From JBBRYK01 sp038237665 (GTDB lineage Bacteria; Actinomycetota; Thermoleophilia; Gaiellales; Gaiellaceae), in NCBI GenBank assembly GCA_038237665.1, contig JBBRYK010000044.1, positions 1 to 21,230 of the forward strand: a stretch of DNA of 21,230 bases, given 5' to 3'. The notes below the pieces were generated by a model. The model was not told the DNA's origin, searched no databases, and worked only from the letters and a program-made list of their open reading frames with translations. Made by a program: the position numbers and the translations under genes. Below, piece by piece: positions 1-8,040 of the stretch; the stretch's first letter is position 1; each line of letters begins with the position of its first letter.

Positions 1-839
1 TCGTCCGCGGCTGGACAATCCAGCTCTGCCTGATCTCGCTGCTCGTTCCCTTCCTGTCGGCCGCGGTTGACCTGTTCGCGCGCTGCCGGCGCCGTGGGAT
101 TGCGCTCAGGCCGGCACTTCGCGCCTACCGGGCCCGGCTCCTGTTCTGGCTTCTGGTCGGCGCCTTCTTCGAGCTCTTCGCGTTGACGGGAGTCTGGCCC
201 CAGGGCGAGGCCCGACCGCTCGACCCCTCGAGCGACGCCGCCAGCAGCTGGCCCTTCGCGGGCCTGGTGGGGTTCGCCGCCCTCAGCGGCCTCGCCTGGC
301 TGGCCGCGCGCAAACCGCTCGTCCCGCGCCGCCGCGCAACCGGCGAGGAGGAGCTGGCAGGGCATACCGCAGCGCTTCTGGCGCTCGGCCTGGTCGCTCT
401 GCTGGTCGTCGCGACGAATCCGTTCGCACTGGTCTTCCTGCTCCCCTCGCTCCACGCCTGGCTCTGGCTGCCGCAGGTACGGGAGTCGGGGCAGGCCGTC
501 CGCTTCGGCGTGCTCCTGGCCGGGTTGGCGGGGCCGCTGCTCCTGGTCGGCTCCTTCGCCGTCCGTTTCGGTCTCGGGCTCGATTCCCCCTGGTACCTGG
601 CCGAGCTCGTCGCGGTCGGCTACGTCGGCCTGATGCCGTTCGTGCTCGCGCTGGCCTGGGCAGCTGCGGGCGCGCAGTTGCTGGCGCTGACGACCGGCCG
701 CTATGCGCCCTACCCGAGCCGGCGCGAGCTCCCGCGCGGCCCGGTCCGCGAGCTTGTTCGCAGGACAATTCTGACTATCCTGCGAATACGGGCACAGCGC
801 CGCGCCGCACCACGCGATCAGCGTGCGCTCGAAGAATGA
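1..839 (+). CDS. C-terminal part of a polytopic membrane protein (5' end outside window)
   Basis: The reading frame is open from the first base (first full codon at position 3) to the TGA at 837-839, so this is the 3' end of a longer gene. About 278 residues are visible. They contain roughly six or seven hydrophobic membrane-spanning stretches separated by Arg-rich loops, and end in a short basic/acidic cytoplasmic-looking tail (LRIRAQRRAAPRDQRALEE). No catalytic motif is visible. Such hydrophobic C-terminal modules follow M28-type peptidase domains in some actinobacterial proteins, but that is only a loose recollection; the N-terminal domain that would settle it lies outside the window. The sortase gene starts at or just after its stop codon, so the two are probably cotranscribed and both act at the envelope. 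A polytopic membrane protein is certain; the family is not. Confidence 0.7.
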   Translation, partial: VRGWTIQLCLISLLVPFLSAAVDLFARCRRRGIALRPALRAYRARLLFWLLVGAFFELFALTGVWPQGEARPLDPSSDAASSWPFAGLVGFAALSGLAWLAARKPLVPRRRATGEEELAGHTAALLALGLVALLVVATNPFALVFLLPSLHAWLWLPQVRESGQAVRFGVLLAGLAGPLLLVGSFAVRFGLGLDSPWYLAELVAVGYVGLMPFVLALAWAAAGAQLLALTTGRYAPYPSRRELPRGPVRELVRRTILTILRIRAQRRAAPRDQRALEE

Positions 840-840
840 A

Positions 841-1584
841 ATGAGACGTACCGCGCGTATCTTCGGCACGCTGCTCATCGTGGCGGGGGTCCTCACGCTC
901 GGCTGGGCGGTCGTCGTCTGGCAGTGGCAGGACCCGTTCACCGCGGCGTACACGACCTACGAGCAACACAAGCTGAAGAGTCGCTACCACAAGGTTTTCA
1001 TCAAGTACAAGCCGATCCGGAGCCGCACGCAGGACGGACCGTCCCTCGCCGTGGAGAAGCGCCTGATCCGGAAGGAAGCGCACGCGTACCGGCTCTCGCT
1101 CACGGAAGGCGCCCCGTTCGGACGGCTGAAGGTCCCGCGGCTCGGGCTCAACATCATCGCGGTGAACGGCACGCAGAGCGGGACACTGACCAAGGGCCCC
1201 GGTCGTTGGTGCGGCGATTCCGCCTGCCCGACGGGCGCATTCGTGCCGGGCGAAGGGGAACTCGTCTACGTCGCCGGCCACCGGACGACCTACCTCGCGC
1301 CCTTCTCGCACATCGACGATCTCCGGCCCGGTGACGCCGTCACCTTCGAGCTGCCGTACGCGACCTTCCACTACGTCATCTACGGGCACGTGATCGTTCC
1401 GGCCGACGATCTCGCGCGGCTCAACTCACACCATCGGGAGGTCCTGGCGCTTCAGGCCTGCCATCCGCGCTTCTTCGCGAGCCACCGCTATATCGCCTAC
1501 GCGAGGCTCGTCCGGGTCGTGCCCCGCGCAGGGCCGCCGTACGCCCTCCAGGGCTCGCTTCTCGTGGCCGCGGCAGCCGCGTAA
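841..1584 (+). CDS. Sortase (class D/E-like cysteine transpeptidase)
   Basis: A 247-residue membrane-anchored sortase. A single N-terminal membrane segment (about residues 6-27) is followed by a sortase beta-barrel with the expected catalytic triad: His147 in VAGHRTT, Cys207 in LQACHPRF, and Arg216 in SHRYIAYARL. Sortases cleave a C-terminal sorting signal and join the protein to peptidoglycan or to another protein on the outer face of the membrane. The usual TLxTC box is here LALQACHP, as in class D/E-type enzymes. An inserted pair, CGDSAC, lies before the catalytic His and may form a disulfide. ATG at 841 is chosen because it directly follows the upstream TGA; an in-frame GTG at 823 would give six extra residues. 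It converges stop to stop with moeA. No LPxTG-like substrate is seen in the window. Confidence 0.9.
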   Translation: MRRTARIFGTLLIVAGVLTLGWAVVVWQWQDPFTAAYTTYEQHKLKSRYHKVFIKYKPIRSRTQDGPSLAVEKRLIRKEAHAYRLSLTEGAPFGRLKVPRLGLNIIAVNGTQSGTLTKGPGRWCGDSACPTGAFVPGEGELVYVAGHRTTYLAPFSHIDDLRPGDAVTFELPYATFHYVIYGHVIVPADDLARLNSHHREVLALQACHPRFFASHRYIAYARLVRVVPRAGPPYALQGSLLVAAAAA

Positions 1585-2778
1585 CTACAGGAGCAGGTAC
1601 CGAACCTGCTCGCCGGGCTCGAGGGTGCCTTCGCCGGCGGGGATGAGCGCAAGAGCGTCCGCCTCGGCGGCCCGGGCGATCATGTGCGACTCCTGGCCCT
1701 CGAGCAGCTCCAGCCGCGCATCCTCCCTGTCGAGCCGCAGCCGGGCGCGCGCGAGCTCGTCCCGGTGCGGGTTCCGGCTTGCGGGCACCGCCAGCGTCGC
1801 GACCCGGAAGTGCGGCCCCGGTGCGGCGAGTCCCTGGAGAGCCTCGACAGCAGGCCGCACGAAGAGCTCGAACGTCACGAGCGAGGAAACCGGGTTTCCG
1901 GGTAGCCCGAACACGAGCGTGTTGCCGCGAACGCCGAACGACGTCGGCTTGCCCGGCTTCACCGCGACCCGCCAGAACACCTCGTCCACCCCGAGCTCGG
2001 CCTCGACGCGCCGCACGAGGTCGTGCGGCCCGACCGACACCCCGCCCGACGTGACCAGGAGATCGAACTCGAGCCCACGCCCGATCGCCTCCCGGTGGGC
2101 TTCCTCGGTGTCCTCGACGGGGCTCAGCCGCTCGACCTCAGCACCGGCAGAGGCCAGCTGGGCGGCGAGCACGAGCCCGTTCGCCTCGTAGATCTGGCCC
2201 GGCTCGAGCTCCTCCCCGGGGCGGCGGAGCTCCGTCCCCGTCGTCAGAACAGCGGCACGAGGCCGCTTCGCACACGCCAGCTCGGCAACGCCGGCCGCGG
2301 CGAGCGCGCCGAGCTGGACCGGGCCGAGCCTGGTGCCCGCCTGAACGACCACCTCGCCCGCGCGGAGATCGCCGCCCCGGGGCCGGATGTGAGCGCCGGG
2401 TGAGGCGCCGTCCGGTATCTCGACTACGTTGTCTCCGTGGACAACTGTTGCCTCGATAGGCACCACGGCGTCGGCGCCGTCAGGGACGACAGCGCCCGTC
2501 GCGATCCCCATTGCCTCGCCCTCGGCGAGCGGGCGATCCGCGGGCCTCCCGGCCGCTATCCGGGCGACAACCGGGAGGCGACCCGGAGTATCGGCCGAGC
2601 GAACCGCGAACCCGTCCATCGCCGAGCTCGGAAACGGCGGAAGATCGACGAGCGACGGCGCGGCCTCGCCGAGCACGCGGCCCGCAGCGTCTTCGAGCCG
2701 AACCCGCTCGGTCGGCAGCGGCCGGACGCGCGCGAGCACGAGCCCGCGGGCCTCCTCGATGGACAGAAGTTCGCTCAA
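1585..2778 (-). CDS. moeA: Molybdopterin molybdenumtransferase MoeA
   Basis: A 397-residue protein, the normal length for MoeA, which inserts molybdate into adenylated molybdopterin in the cytoplasm to make molybdenum cofactor. Family landmarks appear in order: PPFPSSAMDGFAV near residues 47-59, GIATGAVVPDGADAVVP, IRPRGGDLRAGE, a MoCF-like domain with LTTGTEL, TSGGVSVGPHD and KPGKPTSFG, then GLPGNPVSSLVTFELFV and a C-terminal beta domain. The start is taken as TTG at 2778, because the protein begins with the typical LSELLSIEEARG. Open frame continues upstream to 2997, but it would overlap the divergent gene and has no family-like sequence. No other Mo-cofactor gene is present here. Its stop abuts the sortase stop with zero spacing. 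Confidence 0.95.
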   Translation of the reverse strand: MSELLSIEEARGLVLARVRPLPTERVRLEDAAGRVLGEAAPSLVDLPPFPSSAMDGFAVRSADTPGRLPVVARIAAGRPADRPLAEGEAMGIATGAVVPDGADAVVPIEATVVHGDNVVEIPDGASPGAHIRPRGGDLRAGEVVVQAGTRLGPVQLGALAAAGVAELACAKRPRAAVLTTGTELRRPGEELEPGQIYEANGLVLAAQLASAGAEVERLSPVEDTEEAHREAIGRGLEFDLLVTSGGVSVGPHDLVRRVEAELGVDEVFWRVAVKPGKPTSFGVRGNTLVFGLPGNPVSSLVTFELFVRPAVEALQGLAAPGPHFRVATLAVPASRNPHRDELARARLRLDREDARLELLEGQESHMIARAAEADALALIPAGEGTLEPGEQVRYLLL

Positions 2779-2799
2779 ACCCCGCCATAATCTCCGCGC
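2779..2799. promoter_or_regulatory. Probable bidirectional promoter between moeA and the Thr/Pro-rich protein gene
   Basis: Only 21 bp separate the two start codons. On the plus strand TAATCT (2788-2793, fits TANNNT) ends 6 nt before the GTG at 2800, the spacing expected for a leaderless transcript starting at the start codon. On the minus strand GATTAT, sharing the same A/T core, ends 8 nt before the TTG of moeA. No convincing Shine-Dalgarno sequence or -35 hexamer was seen. A promoter is inferred, not shown. Confidence 0.5.
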
Positions 2800-3348
2800 G
2801 TGGACTCGGAGGCAATCGGCGGTCGGTACCTGGTCCTGGAGTTCCTGCCGGGCGGGGAGACCCGGCTCGCGGCGGCGAGGCCCCTGTCCGACGACGAGGC
2901 CGAACGGATCGCCGGTGAGATGGCGGCCGGCGCAGCCCTCGTGGGAGCCGGGCTTGCCGTGGCTTTCGTCGCCACCGGCGGCGATTCGGCCGCCCACCCG
3001 CCGGTCGTCTCGACGCGCGTATCCTCAGCAGGCACCACAGCGCCACCGCCATCGAGCGCGCCGACGACGACCGCGCGAATTACCTCCACGGCCTCGACCT
3101 CGACCGCCGTGACCACAGAGCCCACCTCTTCGACCCTCACCGAACCCGCCACGACCGCTCCGCCGCCACCGGGCACCACCCCTCCCACGCCGACGTCGAC
3201 CACCGAGCCGACGACGACCGCGCCCACCTCCACCGAGGTGACGACCGCGCCGCCGCCGTCGACGGCGCCCACCTCCACGACAGCGCCCACCACCACCACG
3301 CCGGCCGAGACCACTTCCCCGACCACAACGGGGGCGGCGACGCCGTGA
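2800..3348 (+). CDS. Small protein with one membrane segment and a long Thr/Pro-rich tail
   Basis: A 182-residue protein of unrecognised family. Residues 1-40 are a charged N-terminal part (GGRYLVLEFLPGGETRL, DDEAERIAGEM). About residues 41-58 (AAGAALVGAGLAVAFVATGG) form one hydrophobic segment. From about residue 70 to the end the protein is almost entirely Thr, Pro, Ser and Ala (runs such as TTTAPTSTEVTTAPPPSTAP). This looks like a mucin-type, wall-spanning extracytoplasmic stalk anchored by one membrane helix, although there is no cleavable signal peptide. The gene starts with GTG, probably leaderless, and overlaps the next glycosyltransferase gene by GTGA, so it heads a glycosyltransferase operon. 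Thr/Pro-rich stretches are common targets of O-mannosylation in actinobacteria; whether this one is modified by its neighbours is inference. Codon pattern and coupling support a real gene. Confidence 0.7.
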   Translation: MDSEAIGGRYLVLEFLPGGETRLAAARPLSDDEAERIAGEMAAGAALVGAGLAVAFVATGGDSAAHPPVVSTRVSSAGTTAPPPSSAPTTTARITSTASTSTAVTTEPTSSTLTEPATTAPPPPGTTPPTPTSTTEPTTTAPTSTEVTTAPPPSTAPTSTTAPTTTTPAETTSPTTTGAATP

Positions 3349-4283
3349 TCTCCGTCGTCGTGCCGGTCCACAACGAGGAGGCGACGCTCGGCCGCCTGTA
3401 CGAGGAACTCGGGGCGGCGCTCGATCCACTCCAGCGCCCCTGGGAAGCCGTGTTCGTGGACGACGGCTCGACGGACGGCTCGTTCGCGGCGCTGACCCGC
3501 CTCCACGCGTCCGCGCCGAACGTTCGCGTCGTCAGGCTCCGCCGCAACTTCGGCAAGTCCGCGGCACTCGCGGCCGGCTTCGCTCAGGCCACGGGCGAGA
3601 TCGTGGTCACGATCGATGCCGACCTCCAGGACGACGCCGCCGAGATCCCACCGCTCCTGGCCAAGCTCGACGAGGGCTTCGATCTCGTCTCGGGGTGGAA
3701 GACACGCCGGCGCGACCCGATCTCGCGGCGCATCCTCTCCCGGGTCTTCAACTCCGTGACGGGCTGGATGTCGGGTGTGCGCCTGCACGACATGAACTGT
3801 GGCCTGAAGGCCTATCGGGCCGAGGTCGTGCAGGGCCTCCGCATCTACGGCGAGCTGCACCGCTTCATCCCCGTCCTCGCCCACTACCGCGGCTATCGCA
3901 TCGCGGAGCTGCCCGTTCACCACCGCCCCCGCGAGCACGGCCGCTCGCGCTACGGCATCGAGCGCTACCTGCGCGGGTTCCTCGACCTGCTGACCGTCTC
4001 GTTCATCGGGCGCTACCGGCAGCGGCCGCTCCACCTCTTCGGCGGCCTCGGCCTGCTGCTGAGCCTGGCCGGGATCGGAACGCTCGCCTACCTGACGGTG
4101 GAGAAGGCGCTCGGGCACGCGATCGGCCAGCGGCCCCTGCTCACGCTCGGGGTGCTGCTCGTCGTCGTCGGGCTCCAGTTCTTCTCGCTCGGCCTGATCA
4201 GCGAGATGATCCTGAGCCAGCACGAGGAGCGCTCGGGCGAGCGCGAGCGCGCCGAGCTGCTCGTGGACGAGGTTCTGTCCTAG
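3345..4283 (+). CDS. Family 2 glycosyltransferase, DPM1/GtrB-like polyprenyl-phosphate sugar synthase
   Basis: A 312-residue GT2 enzyme. The N-terminal GT-A domain opens with ISVVVPVHNEE and carries FVDDGSTDGS (residues about 37-46) and the DXD-type TIDADLQDD (about 89-97). Two C-terminal membrane helices follow (about 228-250 and 262-285). This architecture matches bacterial DPM1-like/GtrB-like enzymes, which transfer a sugar from a nucleotide donor to polyprenyl phosphate at the cytoplasmic membrane face. Mannose or glucose cannot be told apart from sequence. GTG at 3345 overlaps the previous TGA by 4 nt, so translation is probably coupled. The lipid-linked sugar it would make is the usual donor for GT-C membrane enzymes, and GT-C-like proteins are encoded nearby at 5372, 8040 and 11568. 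Confidence 0.9.
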   Translation: MISVVVPVHNEEATLGRLYEELGAALDPLQRPWEAVFVDDGSTDGSFAALTRLHASAPNVRVVRLRRNFGKSAALAAGFAQATGEIVVTIDADLQDDAAEIPPLLAKLDEGFDLVSGWKTRRRDPISRRILSRVFNSVTGWMSGVRLHDMNCGLKAYRAEVVQGLRIYGELHRFIPVLAHYRGYRIAELPVHHRPREHGRSRYGIERYLRGFLDLLTVSFIGRYRQRPLHLFGGLGLLLSLAGIGTLAYLTVEKALGHAIGQRPLLTLGVLLVVVGLQFFSLGLISEMILSQHEERSGERERAELLVDEVLS

Positions 4284-4289
4284 AGCTTC

Positions 4290-5375
4290 GTGCGGGTCGT
4301 CTACTTCGGCACGTACGAGCGGGACTACCCGCGAAACGCGCAGGTGATCTCGTGTCTGCGCCGGGCCGGGGTCGACGTCCACGAACGCCACGAGGCCGTC
4401 TGGGAGGGCTCCGAGCACAAGTGGCAAGCCGGGGCCGGTGCGGCGCTCCGGTTGCTCGCCGCCGAGGCACGGCTCCTTGCCCGGCCGAACGCCAGAGGCG
4501 CCGACGCCGTGATCGTCGGCTACCCCGGATACGTTGACCTGATAGCGGCGCGGCGTGCGGCACGAGGCCGTCCTGTGGTCTTCAATCCGCTCGTTTCGCT
4601 CACCGACACGCTGGTGGAGGACCGTGGGCGCTTCCGGCCGGGAGGACTGCCGGCACGGATCCTCGAAACCATCGACCGCCGCGCCCTGCGGGCTGCCGAT
4701 CTCGTCGTCGCAGACACGCAGGCGAACGCGGCTTACCTCACGTCGCTCGCCGGCCTCGAGCCCGACCGGGCGGCAGTCTGCTTCGTCGGCGCCGAGGAGC
4801 GGGTGTTCCGACCCGTCTGGAGCGCCCCCGAGACGTTCAGCAGCCTGTTCGTCGGCAAGCTGATCCCGCTACACGGGCTCGAGACCGTGCTCGACGCAGC
4901 GCGAATTGCCGACGAGCTGCCGTTCCGGATCGTCGGCAGCGGCCAGCTGGAGCCGCTGCTTCGCGACCGCCCGCCCAACGTCGAATGGGTCCCGTGGATC
5001 GAGTACGAGCATCTGCCGGACGAGCTCGCGCGGTCCGGCTGCGCCCTCGGGGTCTTCGGAACCTCGGCAAAGGCCTCCCGCGTGATCCCGAATAAGGCCT
5101 TTCAGGCGCTCGCCAGCGGAGCGCCGCTGGTCACGGCGGACACGCCCGCGGCACGAGAGCTTCTGACCGACGGCGAGAGCGCGCTGCTCGTTCCGCCCGG
5201 CGACGCGGGGGCCCTGGCGGCCGCGCTCCGGCGGCTGGCCGGTGACCCGGGTTTGGCCGACAGCCTCAGCCGTGGCGGGCTGGACGCCTACCGCGCACAC
5301 GCGAGCGAGGAGGTCCTCGGTGCTCGGTGGCGAAGGCTACTCGAGCGCCTGGTCGGCGTATCGTCGCGCCCGTGA
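4290..5375 (+). CDS. Family 4 (GT-B fold) glycosyltransferase
   Basis: A 361-residue GT-B protein. The N-terminal Rossmann half begins MRVVYFGTYERDYPRNAQVI and contains a His-rich acceptor-side region. The C-terminal half carries the donor-site signatures FSSLFVGKLIPLHGLETVLDA, RIVGSGQLEPLL and NKAFQALASGAPLVTADTP-AARELL. In the usual E-x7-E motif the first Glu is replaced by Gln (KAFQALASG) while the second is kept (ARELL); related sequences may share this. The enzyme is cytosolic or peripheral on the inner membrane face and probably transfers a nucleotide-sugar to a lipid or glycan; donor and acceptor are unknown. It starts with GTG 6 nt after the GT2 stop and overlaps the next gene by GTGA, so it belongs to the 2800-6814 operon. 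Confidence 0.85.
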   Translation: MRVVYFGTYERDYPRNAQVISCLRRAGVDVHERHEAVWEGSEHKWQAGAGAALRLLAAEARLLARPNARGADAVIVGYPGYVDLIAARRAARGRPVVFNPLVSLTDTLVEDRGRFRPGGLPARILETIDRRALRAADLVVADTQANAAYLTSLAGLEPDRAAVCFVGAEERVFRPVWSAPETFSSLFVGKLIPLHGLETVLDAARIADELPFRIVGSGQLEPLLRDRPPNVEWVPWIEYEHLPDELARSGCALGVFGTSAKASRVIPNKAFQALASGAPLVTADTPAARELLTDGESALLVPPGDAGALAAALRRLAGDPGLADSLSRGGLDAYRAHASEEVLGARWRRLLERLVGVSSRP

Positions 5376-6814
5376 TTGGACGACGGATCGCAGCGGGCTT
5401 CACCCCGCGGTTGCTGCTCTGGGCGGCGATCCTGGCGCACGCGAGCGGGTTCGCCGTGCTCTCGGTCCTGCGCCACCGCGCCTACAACACAGGGCGCTTC
5501 GACCTCGGGAACATGGTGCAGGCGGTGTGGGCAACCTCGCACGGGCACGTGCTGCGTGTGACCGACCTGCACGGCGAGCAGATCTCGCGCCTCGGCGCGC
5601 ACTTCGACCCGATCCTGATCGTCTTCGCGCCGCTCTGGCGGCTGTGGCCGAGCCCGGACCTACTCGTGATCGTGCAGGCTGCGGCCGTCGCGCTCGGTGC
5701 GATACCCGTGTTCTGGCTCGCCCGCAAGCACCTCCGCAACGAGCGCGCGGCGCTCGGCTTCGCCCTCGCGTACCTGCTCCTGCCAGCGACCGGATGGCTC
5801 GTGCTGAACGAGTTCCACCCCGTCGCCCTCGCCTGCCCGCTTCTGCTCTTCGCGATCTGGTACCTGGACGAGGACCGGCTCGTGCCTTTCGCGGCGCTGG
5901 CCTTGCTGGCCGCGACGACCAAGGAGGAGGTGCCGCTGGTCGTCGGCGCGCTCGGGATCTGGTACGCGTTCTCGCGCCGCCGCTGGTGGACGGGGGGCGC
6001 AATCGCCGCCGCAGGGCTGACCGTCGCCTTCGTGCTGATCCAGGTCGTCGTGCCGCACTTCAATCCGCATGGCCATTCGAGCTTCTACGGCCGCTATCGC
6101 GAGGTCGGGGGGTCGCCCGCCGGCCTTGTCAAGACGCTCTTCACGCATCCGTTGCGCGTCGCGGAAGCCGCCTTCAGCGGACGCGACTGGCGGTACCTCG
6201 CCGAGCTCCTGCTCCCGCTGGCGGGTCTCTGGCTCCTCGCCCCGCTGATGCTCGCGGTCGCGCTCCCGGAGCTTGCGGCGAACCTGCTCTCGCGCACACA
6301 TACGCAGACCTCGATCCACTTCCACTACACCGCGGCCGAGATCCCGCCGATCGTCGCGGCGTCGGTGCTCGGTGCTGCGCAGCTCCTACGCCGCCGGCCA
6401 GGGGTCGCAGTGACGCTCGGGACGGGCGCCGCCGCGGTCGCGCTGGGGGCGAACTTCTATCTCGGGCCGATTCCACTCTGGCGCGAGCTCCCCTGGGGCT
6501 CGCGCTTCCAGTCGCGCGACTCCTTCGTCTCGGCCCACGACCATGTCGCCGACCGCGCGATCCGCCTGATCCCGGACGGCGCCGTCGTCAGCGCCACCAA
6601 TGCGCTCGGGGCCCACCTCTCGGCGCGGCCACGGATCCTGAGCTTTCCGCTCCTCTCGGATGCGACCTGGGTGGCGATCGACGAGACGCGGGCCAGCTAC
6701 CTCGACCGGAGCGACCCCGTGCGCTCAATCCGCAGGATCGTCGACCTGCGCCGAAGCAAGGACTGGCGGCTCGTCTTCGAGCGCGACGGGATTCTCGTCT
6801 TCCGGCGCACCTAG
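5372..6814 (+). CDS. DUF2079 family polytopic membrane protein (GT-C-like)
   Basis: A 480-residue integral membrane protein with about ten hydrophobic segments. It resembles the DUF2079 family: an early first extracytoplasmic loop with YNTGRFDLGNMVQAVW and HFDPILIVFAPLW, the segment LNEFHPVALACPLLLFAIW, ATTKEEVPL, and a soluble C-terminal part (SATNALGAHLSARPRI). The acidic/His first loop and overall topology suggest a polyprenyl-phosphate-sugar-dependent GT-C glycosyltransferase; the activity is not proven for the family. GTG at 5372 is preferred over GTG at 5327 because it gives the GTGA overlap seen throughout the window. It is the last gene of the glycosyltransferase operon. Its TAG shares the tetranucleotide CTAG (6811-6814) with the stop of the convergent gene. 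Confidence 0.85.
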   Translation: MIGRRIAAGFTPRLLLWAAILAHASGFAVLSVLRHRAYNTGRFDLGNMVQAVWATSHGHVLRVTDLHGEQISRLGAHFDPILIVFAPLWRLWPSPDLLVIVQAAAVALGAIPVFWLARKHLRNERAALGFALAYLLLPATGWLVLNEFHPVALACPLLLFAIWYLDEDRLVPFAALALLAATTKEEVPLVVGALGIWYAFSRRRWWTGGAIAAAGLTVAFVLIQVVVPHFNPHGHSSFYGRYREVGGSPAGLVKTLFTHPLRVAEAAFSGRDWRYLAELLLPLAGLWLLAPLMLAVALPELAANLLSRTHTQTSIHFHYTAAEIPPIVAASVLGAAQLLRRRPGVAVTLGTGAAAVALGANFYLGPIPLWRELPWGSRFQSRDSFVSAHDHVADRAIRLIPDGAVVSATNALGAHLSARPRILSFPLLSDATWVAIDETRASYLDRSDPVRSIRRIVDLRRSKDWRLVFERDGILVFRRT

Positions 6815-8040
6815 AGCGGAACGGCCTGGCGCAGCAGATACGCCGAGATCGCCACTCCGAGCCACTGGGCGGTGCGGTCGTCCTCGGCCGCGGCGAGCGG
6901 CAGCGTCCAGATCACGTACCAGGCGATCAGCCACGGCGTGGCCAGGAGCAGGAGACAGGTAGCGAGTCCCAGGCGGGCGCGCCCAGCGGCAGCCTGCCGC
7001 AGAAGCCAGAGATACGCGCCGGCAAACGCGACCGCGCAGACGACGATGCCGGCAGGATGAGCGATCCCCGGAATCTGCTCGAGTCGGTGCGGAATGGAGA
7101 AGCGGGTCTCGTGGTTCGCGTTCCGGGCAATCGGCCCGAACACCGAGAGCCAGTGGATTCCCCACAGCGCCGACGCCACCGCCGCCAGGACCACCGCGGT
7201 CAGCGCGAAACCGATGTGGCCCACCTGCCGTTTGTGCGCGCGCGCCTCGAGCGCTCGCAGCGGCAGGAGCACGAGCGGGATCCACTTCACCGCCGCCCCC
7301 AGAGCCCACGCGACGCCCGCGAGCTGCCGGCGTCCGCTGGCGCCCAGGGCCAGCGCGCCGACGACCGCGAGGGCCATCCAGGCGTCGTTGTGGCCGCCCC
7401 CGGCGAAGTGCAAGGCGACGAGGGGGTTCCACCCCACGAGCGCGACCGCGAGCGCGCGGCGCCGGGACAGGAGGGCGGCAAGCGCCGTCGCGCCGAGCAC
7501 CGCCGCAGCCCCCAGGGCCTTGTAGATCCACGCGGCCGCCGAAGACGAGGAATCCGCCGCCAGCGCCAGCGGCTCGGAAGCGAGCGTGAACGCGGGCCCG
7601 TAGACCGAGCTCTCGTGGCGCCAGCCGCCTCCGACCCAGCGGTAGGCCGGATCGTCCGGGAAGTCGGCCGGAACGGCCTCGTACGGGCTCGCCCCGTGGA
7701 CCGCCGCGAGCCGGCCGTAGTCCCAGTACGTCCACGCGTCTGTCGAGAGAAGCAAGGGCGCGCCCAACGGCACGAGCTGCACGGCCGCCGCGATCACCGC
7801 CACGCCCTTGAGGCCGGCGGCACGGCGCTCCAACAGCGCCAGCCCGGCCACGTAGGCGACGAAGGCCGCGATCTCGAAGCCGAGGAACAACCAGGCCCAG
7901 CTCACGTCGCCGACCGGATGACCGCCGTTCCGGGGGACGAGCGTCGAGCCGTCCGGCCACGCGAAGGCGGCGCAGGCGGCAGTGCAGGCGAGAACGGCGG
8001 CGCCGGCTAGAAGCGCGAGCCGGGGCCCGACCGGCTTCAG
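6811..8040 (-). CDS. GT87-like (DUF2029) polytopic glycosyltransferase; likely CTG start
   Basis: A predicted 409-residue membrane protein with about ten hydrophobic helices. The motif run STDAWTYWDYGRLAAVHGAS, then PYEAVPADFPDDPAYRWVG and SSVYGPAFTL, followed by WNPLVALHFAGGGHNDAW, is typical of polyprenyl-phospho-mannose-dependent alpha-mannosyltransferases (GT87/MptA-B-like GT-C fold). Active sites face outward. The first ATG/GTG/TTG in frame is the GTG at 7905, giving 364 residues, but the frame continues upstream through a hydrophobic segment (RLALLAGAAVLACTAACAAF) to CTG at 8040, which overlaps the PBP TGA as CTGA. I therefore prefer CTG; the 7905 start would lose the first membrane helix. 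It is the last gene of the minus-strand operon and overlaps the DUF2079 stop. Confidence 0.85.
   Translation of the reverse strand: MKPVGPRLALLAGAAVLACTAACAAFAWPDGSTLVPRNGGHPVGDVSWAWLFLGFEIAAFVAYVAGLALLERRAAGLKGVAVIAAAVQLVPLGAPLLLSTDAWTYWDYGRLAAVHGASPYEAVPADFPDDPAYRWVGGGWRHESSVYGPAFTLASEPLALAADSSSSAAAWIYKALGAAAVLGATALAALLSRRRALAVALVGWNPLVALHFAGGGHNDAWMALAVVGALALGASGRRQLAGVAWALGAAVKWIPLVLLPLRALEARAHKRQVGHIGFALTAVVLAAVASALWGIHWLSVFGPIARNANHETRFSIPHRLEQIPGIAHPAGIVVCAVAFAGAYLWLLRQAAAGRARLGLATCLLLLATPWLIAWYVIWTLPLAAAEDDRTAQWLGVAISAYLLRQAVPL

Noticed and set aside
2775..4427. A 550-codon open frame on the minus strand opposite the GT2 gene
   Set aside because: Acidic/Val-rich shadow translation of the Thr/Pro and GT2 genes; no start signal and no family features.
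5242..8010. A 922-codon open frame on the plus strand
   Set aside because: It runs through the GT4, DUF2079 and antisense GT87-like genes, its product is Arg/Pro/Ala low-complexity, and no domain is visible. It results from high GC.
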